Below are positions 23,487 through 34,762 of a stretch of DNA of 64,000 nucleotides, piece after piece. The notes beneath the pieces were generated by a model. The model made no database searches. It worked only from the letters and a program-made list of their open reading frames with translations, and had not been told where the DNA came from. Within the stretch, counting starts at the first letter, position 1. Each line of letters opens with the position of its first letter. The position numbers were made by a program, and so were the translations under genes. The DNA comes from Fremontodendron californicum. Taxonomy: Eukaryota; Streptophyta; Magnoliopsida; Malvales; Malvaceae. The stretch lies in NCBI GenBank assembly GCA_030761205.1, contig JAULJL010000015.1, positions 14,947,501 to 15,011,500 on the forward strand, in the 5' to 3' direction.

Positions 23487-23745
23487 TCTTTAATTAAATT
23501 AAATTAATTAAGAGATAAATAATAAAGTTTTATCTCTAGTTAAATTAAATTAATTAAGAGATAAATAATAAAGTTTTATCTCTAATTAAATTAAATTAAT
23601 TAAGAGATAAATAATGAAGTTTTATCTCTAATTAAATTAAATTAATTAAGAGATAAATAATGAAGTTATCTCTAATTAAATTTAATTAATTAAGGGATAA
23701 ATAATGAAGTTTTATCTCTAATTAAATTAAATTAATTAAGATATA
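23487..23745. repeat. 46-bp AT-rich tandem array in the LTR
   Basis: About five and a half units of AATTAAATTAAATTAATTAA, GAGATAAATAATGAAGTTTT and ATCTCT. Each unit holds AGAGATAA and TTATCTCT, which can pair. The array lies some 50-300 bases upstream of the TATA box, in the U3 enhancer position. Confidence 0.9.
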
Positions 23746-23793
23746 AATAAAGAAAAGTTCTTTTAGAACTCTCTTTCACCTGGCTGGCTAGCA

Positions 23794-23803
23794 CTATAAA
23801 TAG
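23794..23803 (+). promoter_or_regulatory. LTR TATA box
   Basis: CTATAAATAGGGGCCTCC is a strong plant TATA context. RNA would begin about 30 bases downstream, near 23826, in the CAACACAAATTC region. Confidence 0.7.
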
Positions 23804-24307
23804 GGGCCTCCACTCAACACAAATTCATAATTCGCAAGCCTAAAGGGAAGAAGAAGATTTTGAAGACCTAAATCCTCTCCAAAATCCCAAGAAGAATTCT
23901 CTGAAGAATTGAAGGAATTGAAGAAATTGAAGATATTCTGAAGAACGCTGTGCCTGTTCTTAAGAAAGCTGCTCTTTGATCTTGTTTCATCAAAAGAAAG
24001 AAGATCAACCCCATTTTTCAAGATCAAGTCTAGAAAACCCTTGAAGCGGATCTCAAGATTTCACAAAAAGCTACTCTCCGATCTTGTTCCATAAGAAGAA
24101 AGGAGGTCAATCCCGTTTTTCAAGATCAAGTCTAGAAGACCCTTGAAGCGGATCTCATCGCGAAGACCCTTGGATCAAAATTTATTGAAGAAAATAATCA
24201 AAGGATTTCTTTCTCCAGAGATTGTAACTTTCAAGTTTGATAAATAAAAAATTCTATTTGTCTCCAATTTTCTTTGTCATATTTTCGACACGAAATTTGT
24301 GTGTACA

Positions 24308-24551
24308 AATATGCATGGATTTTATTAGTCTATGAGACATGTATTACTACAAAATCTTATATCAATTATATCTAATTAGTTTATCCTACTTTTTTTTCTC
24401 CCTAAATTTAGAACTATGTGTGGGTTATCGAAGGGATCCTTAGAATATAGAATTTCAGTCCTTGAAAGCAAGATGTGGAATATATAAAAGATTGGCGAGA
24501 GTTGATTTCGTTGTGTTAATTACGTTTTGTTAATTCGTGCTTGCTTGTACA
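24308..24551. other. Short AT-rich stretch, no gene
   Basis: Between the LTR end and the hAT element. It was originally continuous with 25693 onward, as shown by the hAT target duplication. Confidence 0.6.
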
Positions 24552-24773
24552 TAGGGCTGTAAACGAGACACCTGTGCTCGCAAGATACTCGAGTTCGATT
24601 CAAAAAAATCTGAATTCGGCTCAGTAATTGTGGAACCGAGCTCGAGCTCGAGTAGCTCGAGCTATCGAGCGAGCCGAGTTTGAGTATTTTAATACTTGAC
24701 TCAAACAGCTCGCGAGCCTAATCGAGCTTTTCATTTTAATATATATTTTTATTATTAAATTACAATCTTACCC

Positions 24774-24810
<37 letters not shown>

Positions 24811-25684
24811 TTAAAAAAACCCTAAGACCCTAACTTCATTTTCCCATTTCACTGCTTCTTTTCAACCTGCACCTCTTTCCTTTTCTCACCCAACAAATTT
24901 ATTTTCTGATTTGAATGTTCCTTCTCTCCCAATCTCATCCAGCAACCACCTTACTCTCACCAACCAACCTTATCCTTTCGATCCACCCCTTTCTCTTCTA
25001 GCCAACAACAGTTACAACAGCAGCATCAGCAACAAGCAATATCAGTAGCAACGACAGCAGCAACATCAGCGGCAACGACAACAGCATCTTCCTCAACCTT
25101 GACAAGCTTTGTATGAAATAAATAAATTCTCTTGCAAAACAGATTTTGATGGACTTTAATGGAATGGGTTTTGTTCAAATTGATTTAAACGTTTTGGTTC
25201 TACTTTATCTGACTTTGTTTTGCTTTGTGAAAGGAATACATTAGATCTAAGTGTAATTACTTTGGGGGTGCTTCTATTCATGACTGTTTTTTTAGGTTTC
25301 TGTTCTTTACAAGGAAATTAAAATTAGATTTGATTTATGATGTATGGAATGATGACTTTGTTGCCTTGAAGCTTTCTTTTTATGCCATTAGTTTTTCTTC
25401 AAATAAGGTTTTGATGCTTTTCGACAAGGTTGTAAGAACCAAATGAAGAATTTATTTTTAGTAAAAATTTGTATATGAAAAATTTTAATTCGAGCTCGAG
25501 TTCGAACTCAAGTATAGAAATCGAGTCTAATCGAGCGAGCTCAAATAGTTCGATTTCATCTCGAGCCGAGCTCGAGCTTAAAAAATGATACTCGATCGAG
25601 CTCAAGCTGAGCTTTGAACTGCGAGTTTCGAGTTGAGCTCAAGCTTCTCATTTTCGGACTCGGCTCGACTCGATTACAGCCCTA
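24552..25684. mobile_element. Non-autonomous hAT element (1133 bp)
   Basis: The terminal inverted repeat TAGGGCTGTAA is matched by TTACAGCCCTA at the other end. An 8-bp target duplication, CTTGTACA, lies at 24544-24551 and 25685-25692; both fit the hAT superfamily. Next to each end are dense inverted CGAGCTCGAG-type subterminal motifs. The middle (24800-25440) is different in base use: AAACCCTAAGACCCTAA, a pyrimidine-rich stretch, then a CAG/CAA-rich run at 25010-25095. It may be captured host DNA. No transposase is present. Confidence 0.88.
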
Positions 25685-25960
25685 CTTGTACATATGCTTT
25701 TGCTTGAAACCGGGTAAGCAAGTATCAGGTTATTTCAATATTATTGACATAGACAAATCAATGGTGATCAACTTCTTAATTGATCTAACGGTTATAAATA
25801 ATCTTGTTCTCACCGTTCCTACTATAATTGTTCCTACTGTAGTTGCCACCACCTAAGGAAGAGCAAAAGAAAAAGTAGAAGAACCAGAAAATCTAAGTGC
25901 CCAATCAAGTAAATACTCAATAGCTCGTGGGATCTAATGAAAAACTAGATGGTTTGCTAG

Positions 25961-26177
25961 CTCCTCATACATAGTCAGGATCACAAACCCAACTAAGAAA
26001 TGTAGAAATAAATCATGTTAGAATTTAACCGATCGAATTAAAAATATTTTTTTTATAATTTGATTTGATTAACGATTAAAAAAAAAATCGATACTGAATC
26101 GATCGAATGTACAACCCTAGCTCCTCGTACATAGCCAGGATCACAAACCCAACCAAGAAATGCAGAAATAAATTGTG
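25961..26177. repeat. 57-bp direct duplication flanking a short insert
   Basis: CTCCTC(A/G)TACATAG(T/C)CAGG followed by ATCACAAACCCAAC(T/C)AAG occurs at 25961 and again at 26121 with five or so mismatches. About 100 bases of AT-rich DNA containing CGATCGAATTAAAA lie between them. This could be a local duplication or an old insertion with long flanking repeats. Confidence 0.7.
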
Positions 26178-28277
26178 TCTAAATCGCCAAAATGACTTCC
26201 TGCTGGCCTTCCTTTAATGCTGTGTCTGCTTCTATTTGCAAGCATGCATCCTAACAGTTACAATCTTAAGTTCCAAAATCATCTATCCCCTGCTAATCTT
26301 CAGAACCACAACCTCCACTGTCGGTATCTCCCACTTCAGAATCAAATCTCAGGTTTGTAAAGCCAAATTGGAATTCTTCTGGAGCAGCTTCATGGTGCAA
26401 GTCCAGAATCAAAAGCACTAACAAATTTTGCTGATCAATTTCTACATATTGCCATATCTTTAGACAAGTTTGTAGAAGCCTTATCAGGTTTCCACGGCAG
26501 CAGTCCTACCGGTTCAAATGAAATCAGCAATTTGGATGAAGACTTCAGCGACCCTGACGAAAGTGAAATTGAAGGAGGACGAATTCATCAATTTCAACTT
26601 AAGTGAGCTTCATAACTACACTACATCGAAACCAAATAGGTTGATTGGGAAGAAAAACTTCGTTGGGGTGAAGCAATTAATCCAGCTGTACGACTACCTA
26701 GTGCTACTAGCCTACTATGGCCTCAAATATAGATCGTTTCATGAATCATGAGTTATAAGATCTATGGGACCTGTCCTGATGACTGGGACGTTGCTCATAA
26801 GCTTATGGTCAATGGCTGTGACCCATTGCCAAGAAGAGGATGCTACTCAAAAACACCTCCACGTTACAGTAAGCCACTTCCTATAAACTCATCCCCTTGG
26901 TCTCAACCTACTGATACCAATATCTTATGGAGTCATTATAAGTGCAAAGACTACTCATGTCTTGTTTCCAATTAAACAATGGGCAAGAGAGGCTTCTTCA
27001 AATGTACTCAAACTGTTTTGATCTTTCCAAAAGAGGATGGGAAATCCAAATAAATGAATCTACTTCAGCTGAATTCACCATAGATGAAGTTCTGAGATTG
27101 AAGTCTGGGGAGATCAGATTGAAGTCTGGAGAGGAAGGGTGGAATACTTCAATATGGCTTCCTTTCAAGAAAGTGTATATAGAAGCGGTTGTGACCTTTG
27201 AGCAACCATTTTCGGTGGAAGAATTGAAGGAGGCGATATAGGTATGTGAGAGTTCGATGGCCCTTGGTCCAGATATTTTGGATCGATTGGTGGTGTGGAG
27301 ATATATCTTTGAAAGATCACTTCCCCAGACTGATTTTATTGGCTATTGATAAATTGGCAAAAGATTGGAGTATAGTGTGAACAGTTTTTTTCACATCAGA
27401 TTTGGAGTGAATTTTGTAGGAGAAAATTGTTAATTGGAAAGCTGATTGACTTATGGAATTAAGGGGTATGTTGAGTGGCATTGAGAGTCTATGTGCAGGA
27501 AAGTGGAGTACTTTAGCTGGTGTTGTTTGTTATATGCTCATGTTTCTTTTAGAGTGTTGTCTCTTTAAGGATAAGGTTATATTCTGTCAGTTTGTTGTGA
27601 ACTTGCATTAAACTATGTTTTTATGCTGTACTAGCTTTATGCTAGTTTTGTAACCTCTTGGTTACTTAATAAATTTATTTGGCTTTGCAAAAAAACCCGG
27701 CACATTTGCTGCGCTATTGAGGGAAAGAAATGTAACAATTGATTTAGCTACCTTAAACTTAGGGGCTCCTTTTAATGAGGTGATAGCACTCAGAGGTCTG
27801 CTACCCCTTTACCTATCAATCGGCTCAAGATTGCCATTCTTATAACACACTCGATATTATACATTCTACCTTATTCCTGGATGGGTGGATTGGAATAGAA
27901 CTTCTTCAGTTTGTGCTTTTTGATTGGGACCGTGTTCTTAGACCCAAAGAACTTCTTTGAGTGGATCGTTTCTTTTGTAAAAGGGATGACTTGAAGATCT
28001 ATTTGGATGAATTTTTCAGGCTCGAAACATACGGCCATCATTTTACGGTTTTGGTTTTTTACGTTGTTGATATTTATTATCAATATTTACTGTAATTAAC
28101 CGCGATAATATTAATTAAGTCCGCAACCGTGATAAAAACGTCATGACCAAAAATCTGTCCACAACTACAATTTAAATCCCTAAACTAAACTACAAAATGC
28201 TACTATGGAGGGTTGCCCCAAAGACTGATAAGCAGGTGGACGAGTTTTACTTTTCTGCTGTACTGGAAAAACCACAA
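26170..28277 (+). pseudogene. SAM-dependent methyltransferase-like pseudogene (plant At1g29790-type family)
   Basis: Pieces of a plant putative methyltransferase family lie in order with stops and frame changes. They are: an N-terminal stretch (LTNFADQFLHIAISLDKFVE, near 26420); the signature block 26748-26975 (MSYKIYGTCPDDWDVAHKLM, DPLPRRGCYSKTPPRY, WSHYKCKDYSCL); EIQINESTSAEFTIDEVLRL near 27040; the SAM-fold core PGTFAALLRERNVTIDLATL (from 27696); FDWDRVLRP then stop then VDRFF (near 27920); and the end VAPKTDKQVDEFYFSAVLEKP (28210-28277). The real enzymes are membrane-tethered proteins of unproved substrate. A LINE fragment splits the core. No introns are evident, which fits this mostly single-exon family. 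Nonfunctional. Confidence 0.8.
27117..27695 (+). mobile_element. 5'-truncated LINE fragment inside the methyltransferase pseudogene
   Basis: Reads EEGWNTSIWLP, then FEQPFSVEELKEAI, stop, VCESSMALGPD, the region between endonuclease and RT in plant LINEs. It then skips to a LINE-like 3' end with TACTAGCTTTATGCTAG, TTAATAAATTTATTTGGC and a short poly(A) at 27688-27695. The RT proper is missing, so it is internally deleted as well as truncated. The host frame resumes immediately after the poly(A). GATTGAAGTCTGG occurs twice at the left border, but I could not prove a target duplication. Confidence 0.75.
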
Positions 28278-29283
28278 TGAAGCTAAATTCACCAGGATCC
28301 TAGAAGTTGGGTAAATAGAAGAGTGGAGGCCTCGCTACAGCTATAAACTGAGTTCAAAGACAGAATTTAAGCATTTTTCTATTAATCTGCAAAAGATTTT
28401 ACCTTTGTTTTTTGTAACAGAATAGAATAAAACCAGAAAAATCAGCTGTTCAGTTCATTCTATCATGACAGGCTATGTAAGGAAGAAGAACAAGAGTGGA
28501 AAATAAGTTGGAGCTTAACATCATGTAAACTTTGATTTCTCTAACATTATTAAGCTGCTGCAAGTTAGAAATTCAATACATTTTTTACTGCTTACATGCA
28601 ATGAAATCTCATCATCCAACCCATGATAGTTTCATTCAAAGAATAAGAAGCATAATATTTATCTACAAAATTAGAATTAGTAAAAGAGAGAGCAACATTA
28701 TTATTATTATTATTATTTTGGTATTATGAAAAATTAAATTTTGATCATTAAAACTAAAAGTATAATATTTTATTAACAGATTACACGATTTTGACATTAT
28801 TATTTTTTATATATTATATAATTGGAGTTTTATATTACACAAATCAAGTTAAATAATTATATTAAATTATTAATTATTTTAATGTATTTTATGAGGTAAC
28901 TTTTTAACTAAATTATTCTTCCAAATAATATATTTCTATAATTTAAAAAAAAAACAAAAGAAAGAAAGAAAGTAAAACTGCTAAATTTATTAAAACAATT
29001 GTCTTTGACATTTGAGTAAATGACATAAATATATTTTCCTTACTTTTTCATGGTACAACACAGTTAATTTTTATTTATAATTACATTCTGACAGCATTGG
29101 AGTCACATTTAGCTCCCAAAAGCCATTAGATCCTTGAGAGGGCAATGGCTATTTGGATCAAAATAAGACTCTAAAGTGGTGAGAATGATTCCCAAACCAT
29201 TGAAGCTTATCATCAAATAGTGCCGTAGAAAATCTATAACAATATATCAAAATATATTATTTTCATTTGAAACCATAATTATA
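28278..29283. other. AT-rich intergenic stretch
   Basis: Downstream of the pseudogene. A TTA run lies near 28698-28717 and an AAAG-rich run near 28955-28975. No gene or clear element is seen. Confidence 0.7.
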
Positions 29284-30014
29284 CCGTAAAATCTCTATAA
29301 AATAATATTATTGAGACTAAAAAAATATTATTTTAGAAAGGTTATTTAATTATCAATAAATAAATAAATTTATTAATTTATCGATAAATTAATATTTATT
29401 AATTTATAAAGAATTGTATATTTTCAATCCTTATGCATATATATTATTATTTTATTTTACTAAGATACATTAATGATTTATAAATGAAAAACACTAGATA
29501 CAATATGGAATCATCTACGTAACAAGAAATTATTAAAGGGGTCATAAATATGCCTACTAATGATGATTAAGATCCAGATAACAGTTGTATTTTACTAATT
29601 GTTTCTCCAAAAGAGGCATTTCAAGCAATAGTCACCTTCAATGACTACTTGCTACAATATGAAAAATGTATCTGGTGTGTGCATTGCAAAAAATTAAGGA
29701 TGAGGTTCAATTTGGTTTAGGTACAAAGAAAAACAAATAACTTTAGATGTATATTTTGATACAGAACGTAAATAAGAAAGTAAAAGTTATTAAGTGAAAA
29801 TTTTCTTATAGTATTATATGAATTTTTATGTATTTTTTTTAGGAATTATTAATTTATAAATTTGTTGGCACTAAAGAATTATTAAAAAATTATTATCTTA
29901 GATGCATTAACGAGGTTATTATTTTAATACATTGGCCCAAGTCGAGACTATAAAATTTTATTAATTAATCGAGATTATTAATTTATTAAACATTCATTTA
30001 TCTGAGTTTTACTG
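29284..30014. mobile_element. Emigrant/Lemi-like pogo (Tc1/mariner) element remnant
   Basis: The left end CCGTAAAATCTCTATAAA and right end, read inward, CAGTAAAACTCAGATAAA form an imperfect inverted repeat of the Emigrant/Lemi1 type, flanked by TA on both sides (29282-29283 and 30015-30016). Subterminal TATTAATTTAT-type motifs and GGCCCAAGTCGAGACTATAA (29934-29953) are typical of this group. The centre has a weak coding trace, VSPKEAFQAIVTFNDYLLQ (near 29608), resembling the C-terminus of pogo transposases, which suggests descent from an autonomous copy. Confidence 0.75.
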
Positions 30015-30769
30015 TATACTGAACCAATTGCTTTCTAATTGTCAGATTTTGAAAGAAAAAAAAAATTCAAGGATGCAATTTCATTTTAAAAATTTCTAAA
30101 TGATATAAGGCTCAATAAAGGGATTTATTTAAATAAAAAAAAATCCTATGATTTTTGTAATCACTTTAATGATATTAAAGCTTCAAAAGATTAAGAGAAC
30201 ATTATGTCAAGAAAATCATGTTGATAAATTTAGAAAATAACTTTTTTGTAGTTAATCTTTTCCTCACACTTATAAACTGATCATTAGCTTATTCCATAAT
30301 GGATAGGGATCACCCCCAACGCTCTCTTGCTCACACATCGGGTCTTGGGCCGACGCAATAATACTCCGTATCTCCCGCGTGATTGTTGGGTCCAAATTTG
30401 CTGCTAACTTTGGAATCTGATGCTAACATTGGATGGCCTTGGATTTTTTTTTTATTTTTTTTTTATTTTTACAGAAAAGGCCTTAGTGTAAGAATAAAAT
30501 AAAGAGTTTTGGCCAAAAAAATGAAAAAAAAAAAAATTGTAGATGTTAGAATTCGAATTTTAGATCTATTAAATATCACTTCTTTAAGGATGATTGTATA
30601 AACCAACTGAGTTAAATTCCGACTTTTTAGATGATTTTCGACTTCTCTCACCTCAAAAGTTAACTTAGAAAGTGAGACTTCCCCTCATACTTACCATTAA
30701 TCCAATCCAAAATTAATATGGAATCACCCTAACAATCTCTCCCTCACACATCGAATTCTCAGTAGACTT

Positions 30770-30975
30770 GACAATTCATGTATTCGTATTGTGTTATAAT
30801 CGTATTTAAGGTATTTTATATTTATATAAAATTTGATACATTAATAATTCGTATTATATAGATTTTGAGACATTCGTGTATTCGTATGGTGTTCGTGTTA
30901 TTTTTTCGTATCGTATTATGTTTCTATCGTGTTTTTAATTTTTTTTATGTCGTGTCCAATATTGACAGATCTTTC
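30770..30975 (+). repeat. Dispersed AT-rich repeat, copy A
   Basis: Runs from AGACTTGACAATTCATGTAT to a GTGTCCAATATTGACAG end. Copy B, in reverse orientation, is at 34310-34497 (AGACTTGATAATATATGTAT when reversed). Both share CGTATTTAAGGTATT-like and CATTCGTATTATATA(A/G)ATTTTGA motifs. A more decayed relative may be at 42770-42945. It is probably an old non-autonomous transposon family; no clean ends were found. Confidence 0.5.
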
Positions 30976-33900
30976 GATTGACGCAACAATAATTCGTATA
31001 TGGTCTTCTCTCGATATTTTTAAACTTTAATATCTTTTACAATCACTATACTATGTGTCAATGTTAAATTTTTTTTATTATACTTTAATTTCACCAAATT
31101 TTGTCACTATACTCATTATTTATTGATTTTATACAAAAAGTAATAAAATCTATTCGAATTTGTAGCCACTTACATTTAAAATATTTTATTAAATATTTTA
31201 ATTTCATTATTTTTTTACTTAAATATTTAACAAAATTGAAAATATAGTAATTAAAATCAATAAAATTAAGCATAACGATAAAATTTAATATTAAATCATC
31301 ATATAATGCCAAAGTTGATCTTAAACTTGTTGTTTTGTTATCAAGTGAAATGGTGCAATTCTAATTCAGAACGTTATTGCTTAAATTGGTATTACTAATT
31401 ACTTCAACAAGAAACATTTTATGCTCTTAAAAGCCTTTTATCGAAAAATAACCTACTTTTGTTTCATTTTCTTTGGAAATATATGGTTAGAGTACATTGC
31501 AACTAATCCCAAAATGGTGAACAAATTTGGAATTGGATGATGAAGCCATGCATTTTAGTTGAATGGAAAAAAATATATATATTATCCTTTCATACAATTT
31601 AATTACACTCAATTAACTCGTTTTAATCCTAAAATAGTTGGATTACTTATACTTAATTATCATAAGATCATCATTAATCATCACCTTCCAAAATCGAAAG
31701 GAAAAGTGTTTCACTCTCACATCCTAAACAAAAATAAGAAAATTTTCATGGAAGACCAACAAAAGAAATCAAAAGCCATAACCTGTTTTAACAAAAACAA
31801 AAAATAAACCATAACCCTTTTTAACAAACACAGTATGAAAAATCTTGCCATAAGCCATAACCCTTTTTAACAAAAACAAAAAATAAACAGCCAATGTATA
31901 TGGGATATATTTAGACTTGTCAATCAGGATGGGTTTGGGTTTGGATTAGGTCTATTTGAGTTGAGTCAATTCGAATTTTAAAAACTTTAGATTAATTTTG
32001 GGGTTTTGTCATTTTAAATTCAGATCGTTTCTAGTTCGGATTTTAAATGAAAAAAATATGTGATTTTAAATTAAATTATTTGATTGAGTAAGATTTTATT
32101 AAAATTTTATTGAAAGATAAAAAGTAAAAGTAAAAATATAAATATTATAATTTTTATGCTTTAAATTAAAGTTAATTTAAATGAAAAAATATGTGATTTT
32201 TTTATTAAACAAAAATATTTTTATTTAATATTTTATTGTAGTCATAGGTTCATTTTTGATCAAATCCAAAAAAATCATCTCAATTTTTCAATCTCTAATA
32301 TTCAATTTCAAACTGTCAAAAGGTTATCATTTTTATTGAGCCAATTCAATATTAATAGATTACCACCAACTATGAGCCATAAATATAATATATTAATATG
32401 TGCATATGGATTCATATAAATTACGATATGAATCATATGATGAGTGATATTATTAAAATAAAATTATTATTTAGTTTATGTTTGTAATGAAATTTATTTT
32501 TTTCAAAGAACTTATTTAATTTTTTTATTCCTTAAAAATATTGTCAAACTTTCTGTTTTAATGATTATATCATTTTTTTGCAGATAATAGATAGAGAGGT
32601 GTCTAAATGCAATATGTTTCAAAAAGATGATGAATACTTAATATATGGATTTGTAATTTGAAGTCTTTGGAATATTTTGATTATGATTAATTTTTAGGTA
32701 GAGTTTTTTTTAACTATTTTAAAAGTAATTATTTTATTAGATAAAGTTTATAGTAAAATGTTTAAAAGTAAGTGTTATAATTAGTTTTATTGAATTATTG
32801 AAAAATATTTTTATTTTAAAATGATTATTATCTATATATTTAATTATTTTATCAAAATAAAAAATGAAAAATAAAAAACTTTATTTATAATATATACTAA
32901 TAAATATAAAAATTCAATTCAATTCAATTATAATAATAATAATAATTTTATTTTTTAACATAATTAAGAAAGATAATATTCAAAACTATATAAAATTATA
33001 ATCATAAATAAAAAGATTTTAAAAGATAAGTTAAAGTTATAAAATTAAAATAAATTACAAATTTATGGTATATTTATTATATTTATTAAATTAATAATTT
33101 TTTAAAATAAAATTATACTTAATTTGAATCATTTTGAATATGAGTTCATTCAAATTTGAATTATTGATTTTTTACAATTAAATCGAATTTTGATTCAAAT
33201 GGATAGAACTAATTTTTAAATTCGGATTAAAATAGACAATTATATATATATATATATTAATTAGAGAGAATAATAATGCTGCTAAAACTAGAAGGGCTGT
33301 GAGTTTATTGAATGACGGACAAAGCATTTCCAAGCATTGCGTGGCACCGACTCCATTATCAAGCCATTCATTAAGAATTTATAATTAAAGTCAAACTTTA
33401 ATAGGCAGCCTAGGCTCCTTCTCGAGTCTAGAACATGCTGATTCCACTCCGAACATTATTTTAATTTAAGCTGTCATTTTCTAATATCTCACAAACAACT
33501 GTCATGCATATAGTCTCAGCTGTAATTATCTATCTAACCATTTATTCTTCCTTCTTAATCAACCCAAATCAACTTTTTTTTTTTTTTAGCAACTAAAAGT
33601 TTACACAGACAGACTATTTGTTCGGTTCGAAAAATTCAATTTAAATTAAATTTGGATAAATTTTTATAATTTAAATTGATACGATTCATATTATTATTTA
33701 ATTAATAAAAAATTATTTAAATTTAATTATAAAAATTAAATAAATTTTTAAATATTTTAATATATTTCAAATAATAAAATAGATTTTTGAGCTTGACAAA
33801 TCAGAAGCCAAACCTGTATAAATAAATTCTTTGGCTATTCGAACTTAATTTGATCCAATTTGATCTATGAACAGCAATTATGAATCCACCCTTTTTTCTC

Positions 33901-34309
33901 TTATTTTTTTTTTTAATATAGTACTTTTTTTAATGTCAAATGCTATCACAGAATTAATAAATTTAATTTGATATCCTAAGTCTTTTAATAATATATACAT
34001 GTATGTTTAATTATGTAAAAACATTTTCATTCATAAAATAATATATAATTTTAATTACAACATATCTTAATTATCACAATCCAAATCTATTGTGTTTATG
34101 ATTCATATGTTATATTTATAAGTTTTTTTGTTTATTAAAACTTTTTTATTTGAACTTTCTTTCATTCTAAATAACCAATTCAAATTAATTTTGGTATAAT
34201 TCTGTAATTATTTAATTACATTCTGAATACTAAATAATTTTAGATCTTGATTGCTTGATTATAATATAATTATGATTATGTGCTCATATTATTTAAGATT
34301 TAACAATTT

Positions 34310-34497
34310 TAAACATAACAAAAAACACGACACGATATTAAAAAATAAAACAAAAATAATATAAATACATCAAAATTTATATAATACGAATGATTAACAT
34401 ATTAAAATTTAAATAAATATATAATATCTTAAATACGAATATAACATAAAATAATATTAATACAATATAAATACATATATTATCAAGTCTATTGATA
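34310..34497 (-). repeat. Dispersed AT-rich repeat, copy B
   Basis: Inverted relative of 30770-30975, ending about 265 bases upstream of the COBRA-like start codon. The similarity is clear by eye over about 180 bases but has many substitutions. Confidence 0.5.
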
Positions 34498-34762
34498 TCC
34501 TACCAAAAAATTCTGTTTGCACTAATCACCGTTTAATTGAAAAAGTGGGCTTAAAGTGTTCCAATACATGAACTGAAAGTTCTTAAACTTACTTGTCATG
34601 TCTTGCGGACAAAAAGCTACTCACTTCCGCGTTCTCTCTTTCTCTTTCGCTCTCTCTCTTTATCTGAGTCTTCCCTGTCTGTCACAGACCTTGAACCAAA
34701 GTCAAGAACAGAAAAGACTCTTAAAATCCAAAAGAACAATTTTTTTTTTTTGGAACAAAGAA

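Larger units (their letters stand above)
16214..24307 (+). mobile_element. Decayed Ty3/gypsy (Tat-like) element, 5' end missing
   Basis: From the LINE border at 16213 a gypsy-type polyprotein remnant reads rightward (16219-18982). It is followed by about 4.2 kb of noncoding DNA with three tandem arrays, then a probable 3' LTR (23245-24307). The downstream marker GAACTACGTTCTGACTTGATC...GGGTACATAGGCAGC (19203-19252) is a sequence I know from the 3' side of plant gypsy genes. No 5' LTR or primer site is visible; the LINE probably inserted into or truncated that side. I treat 16214-24307 as one element because order and strand fit, but 22040-23230 could contain other DNA. Confidence 0.65.
23245..24307 (+). 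repeat. Probable 3' LTR of the decayed gypsy element
   Basis: Begins TGTAGAAGGAGAAAC right after a purine tract and ends TTTGTGTGTACA, so the ends are TGTA and TACA. It contains a 46-bp tandem array upstream of a clear TATA box (23794-23803), and a duplicated stretch of about 100 bp (23969-24070 and 24070-24165, GATCAAGTCTAGAA and CCCTTGAAGCGGATCTCA in both). AATAAAAAATTC near 24244 may serve in polyadenylation. No partner LTR is present, so the borders are inferred. Confidence 0.6.
30015..34540. other. AT-rich intergenic region, no gene
   Basis: Low-complexity AT DNA with poly(T/A) runs (30446-30470, 30525-30537), a TA run at 33241-33257, and a short repeat TAACCCTTTTTAACAAA(A/C)ACA at 31814 and 31859. 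Similar blocks with CTC(A)CACATCG occur near 30330 and 30745. Two copies of a dispersed repeat are listed separately. The open frames here are short and AT-biased. Confidence 0.7.

Noticed and set aside
34598..34762. Upstream in-frame ATG of the COBRA-like gene
   Set aside because: It would add 55 residues before the signal peptide, unlike any family member I know; it is better read as 5' leader.
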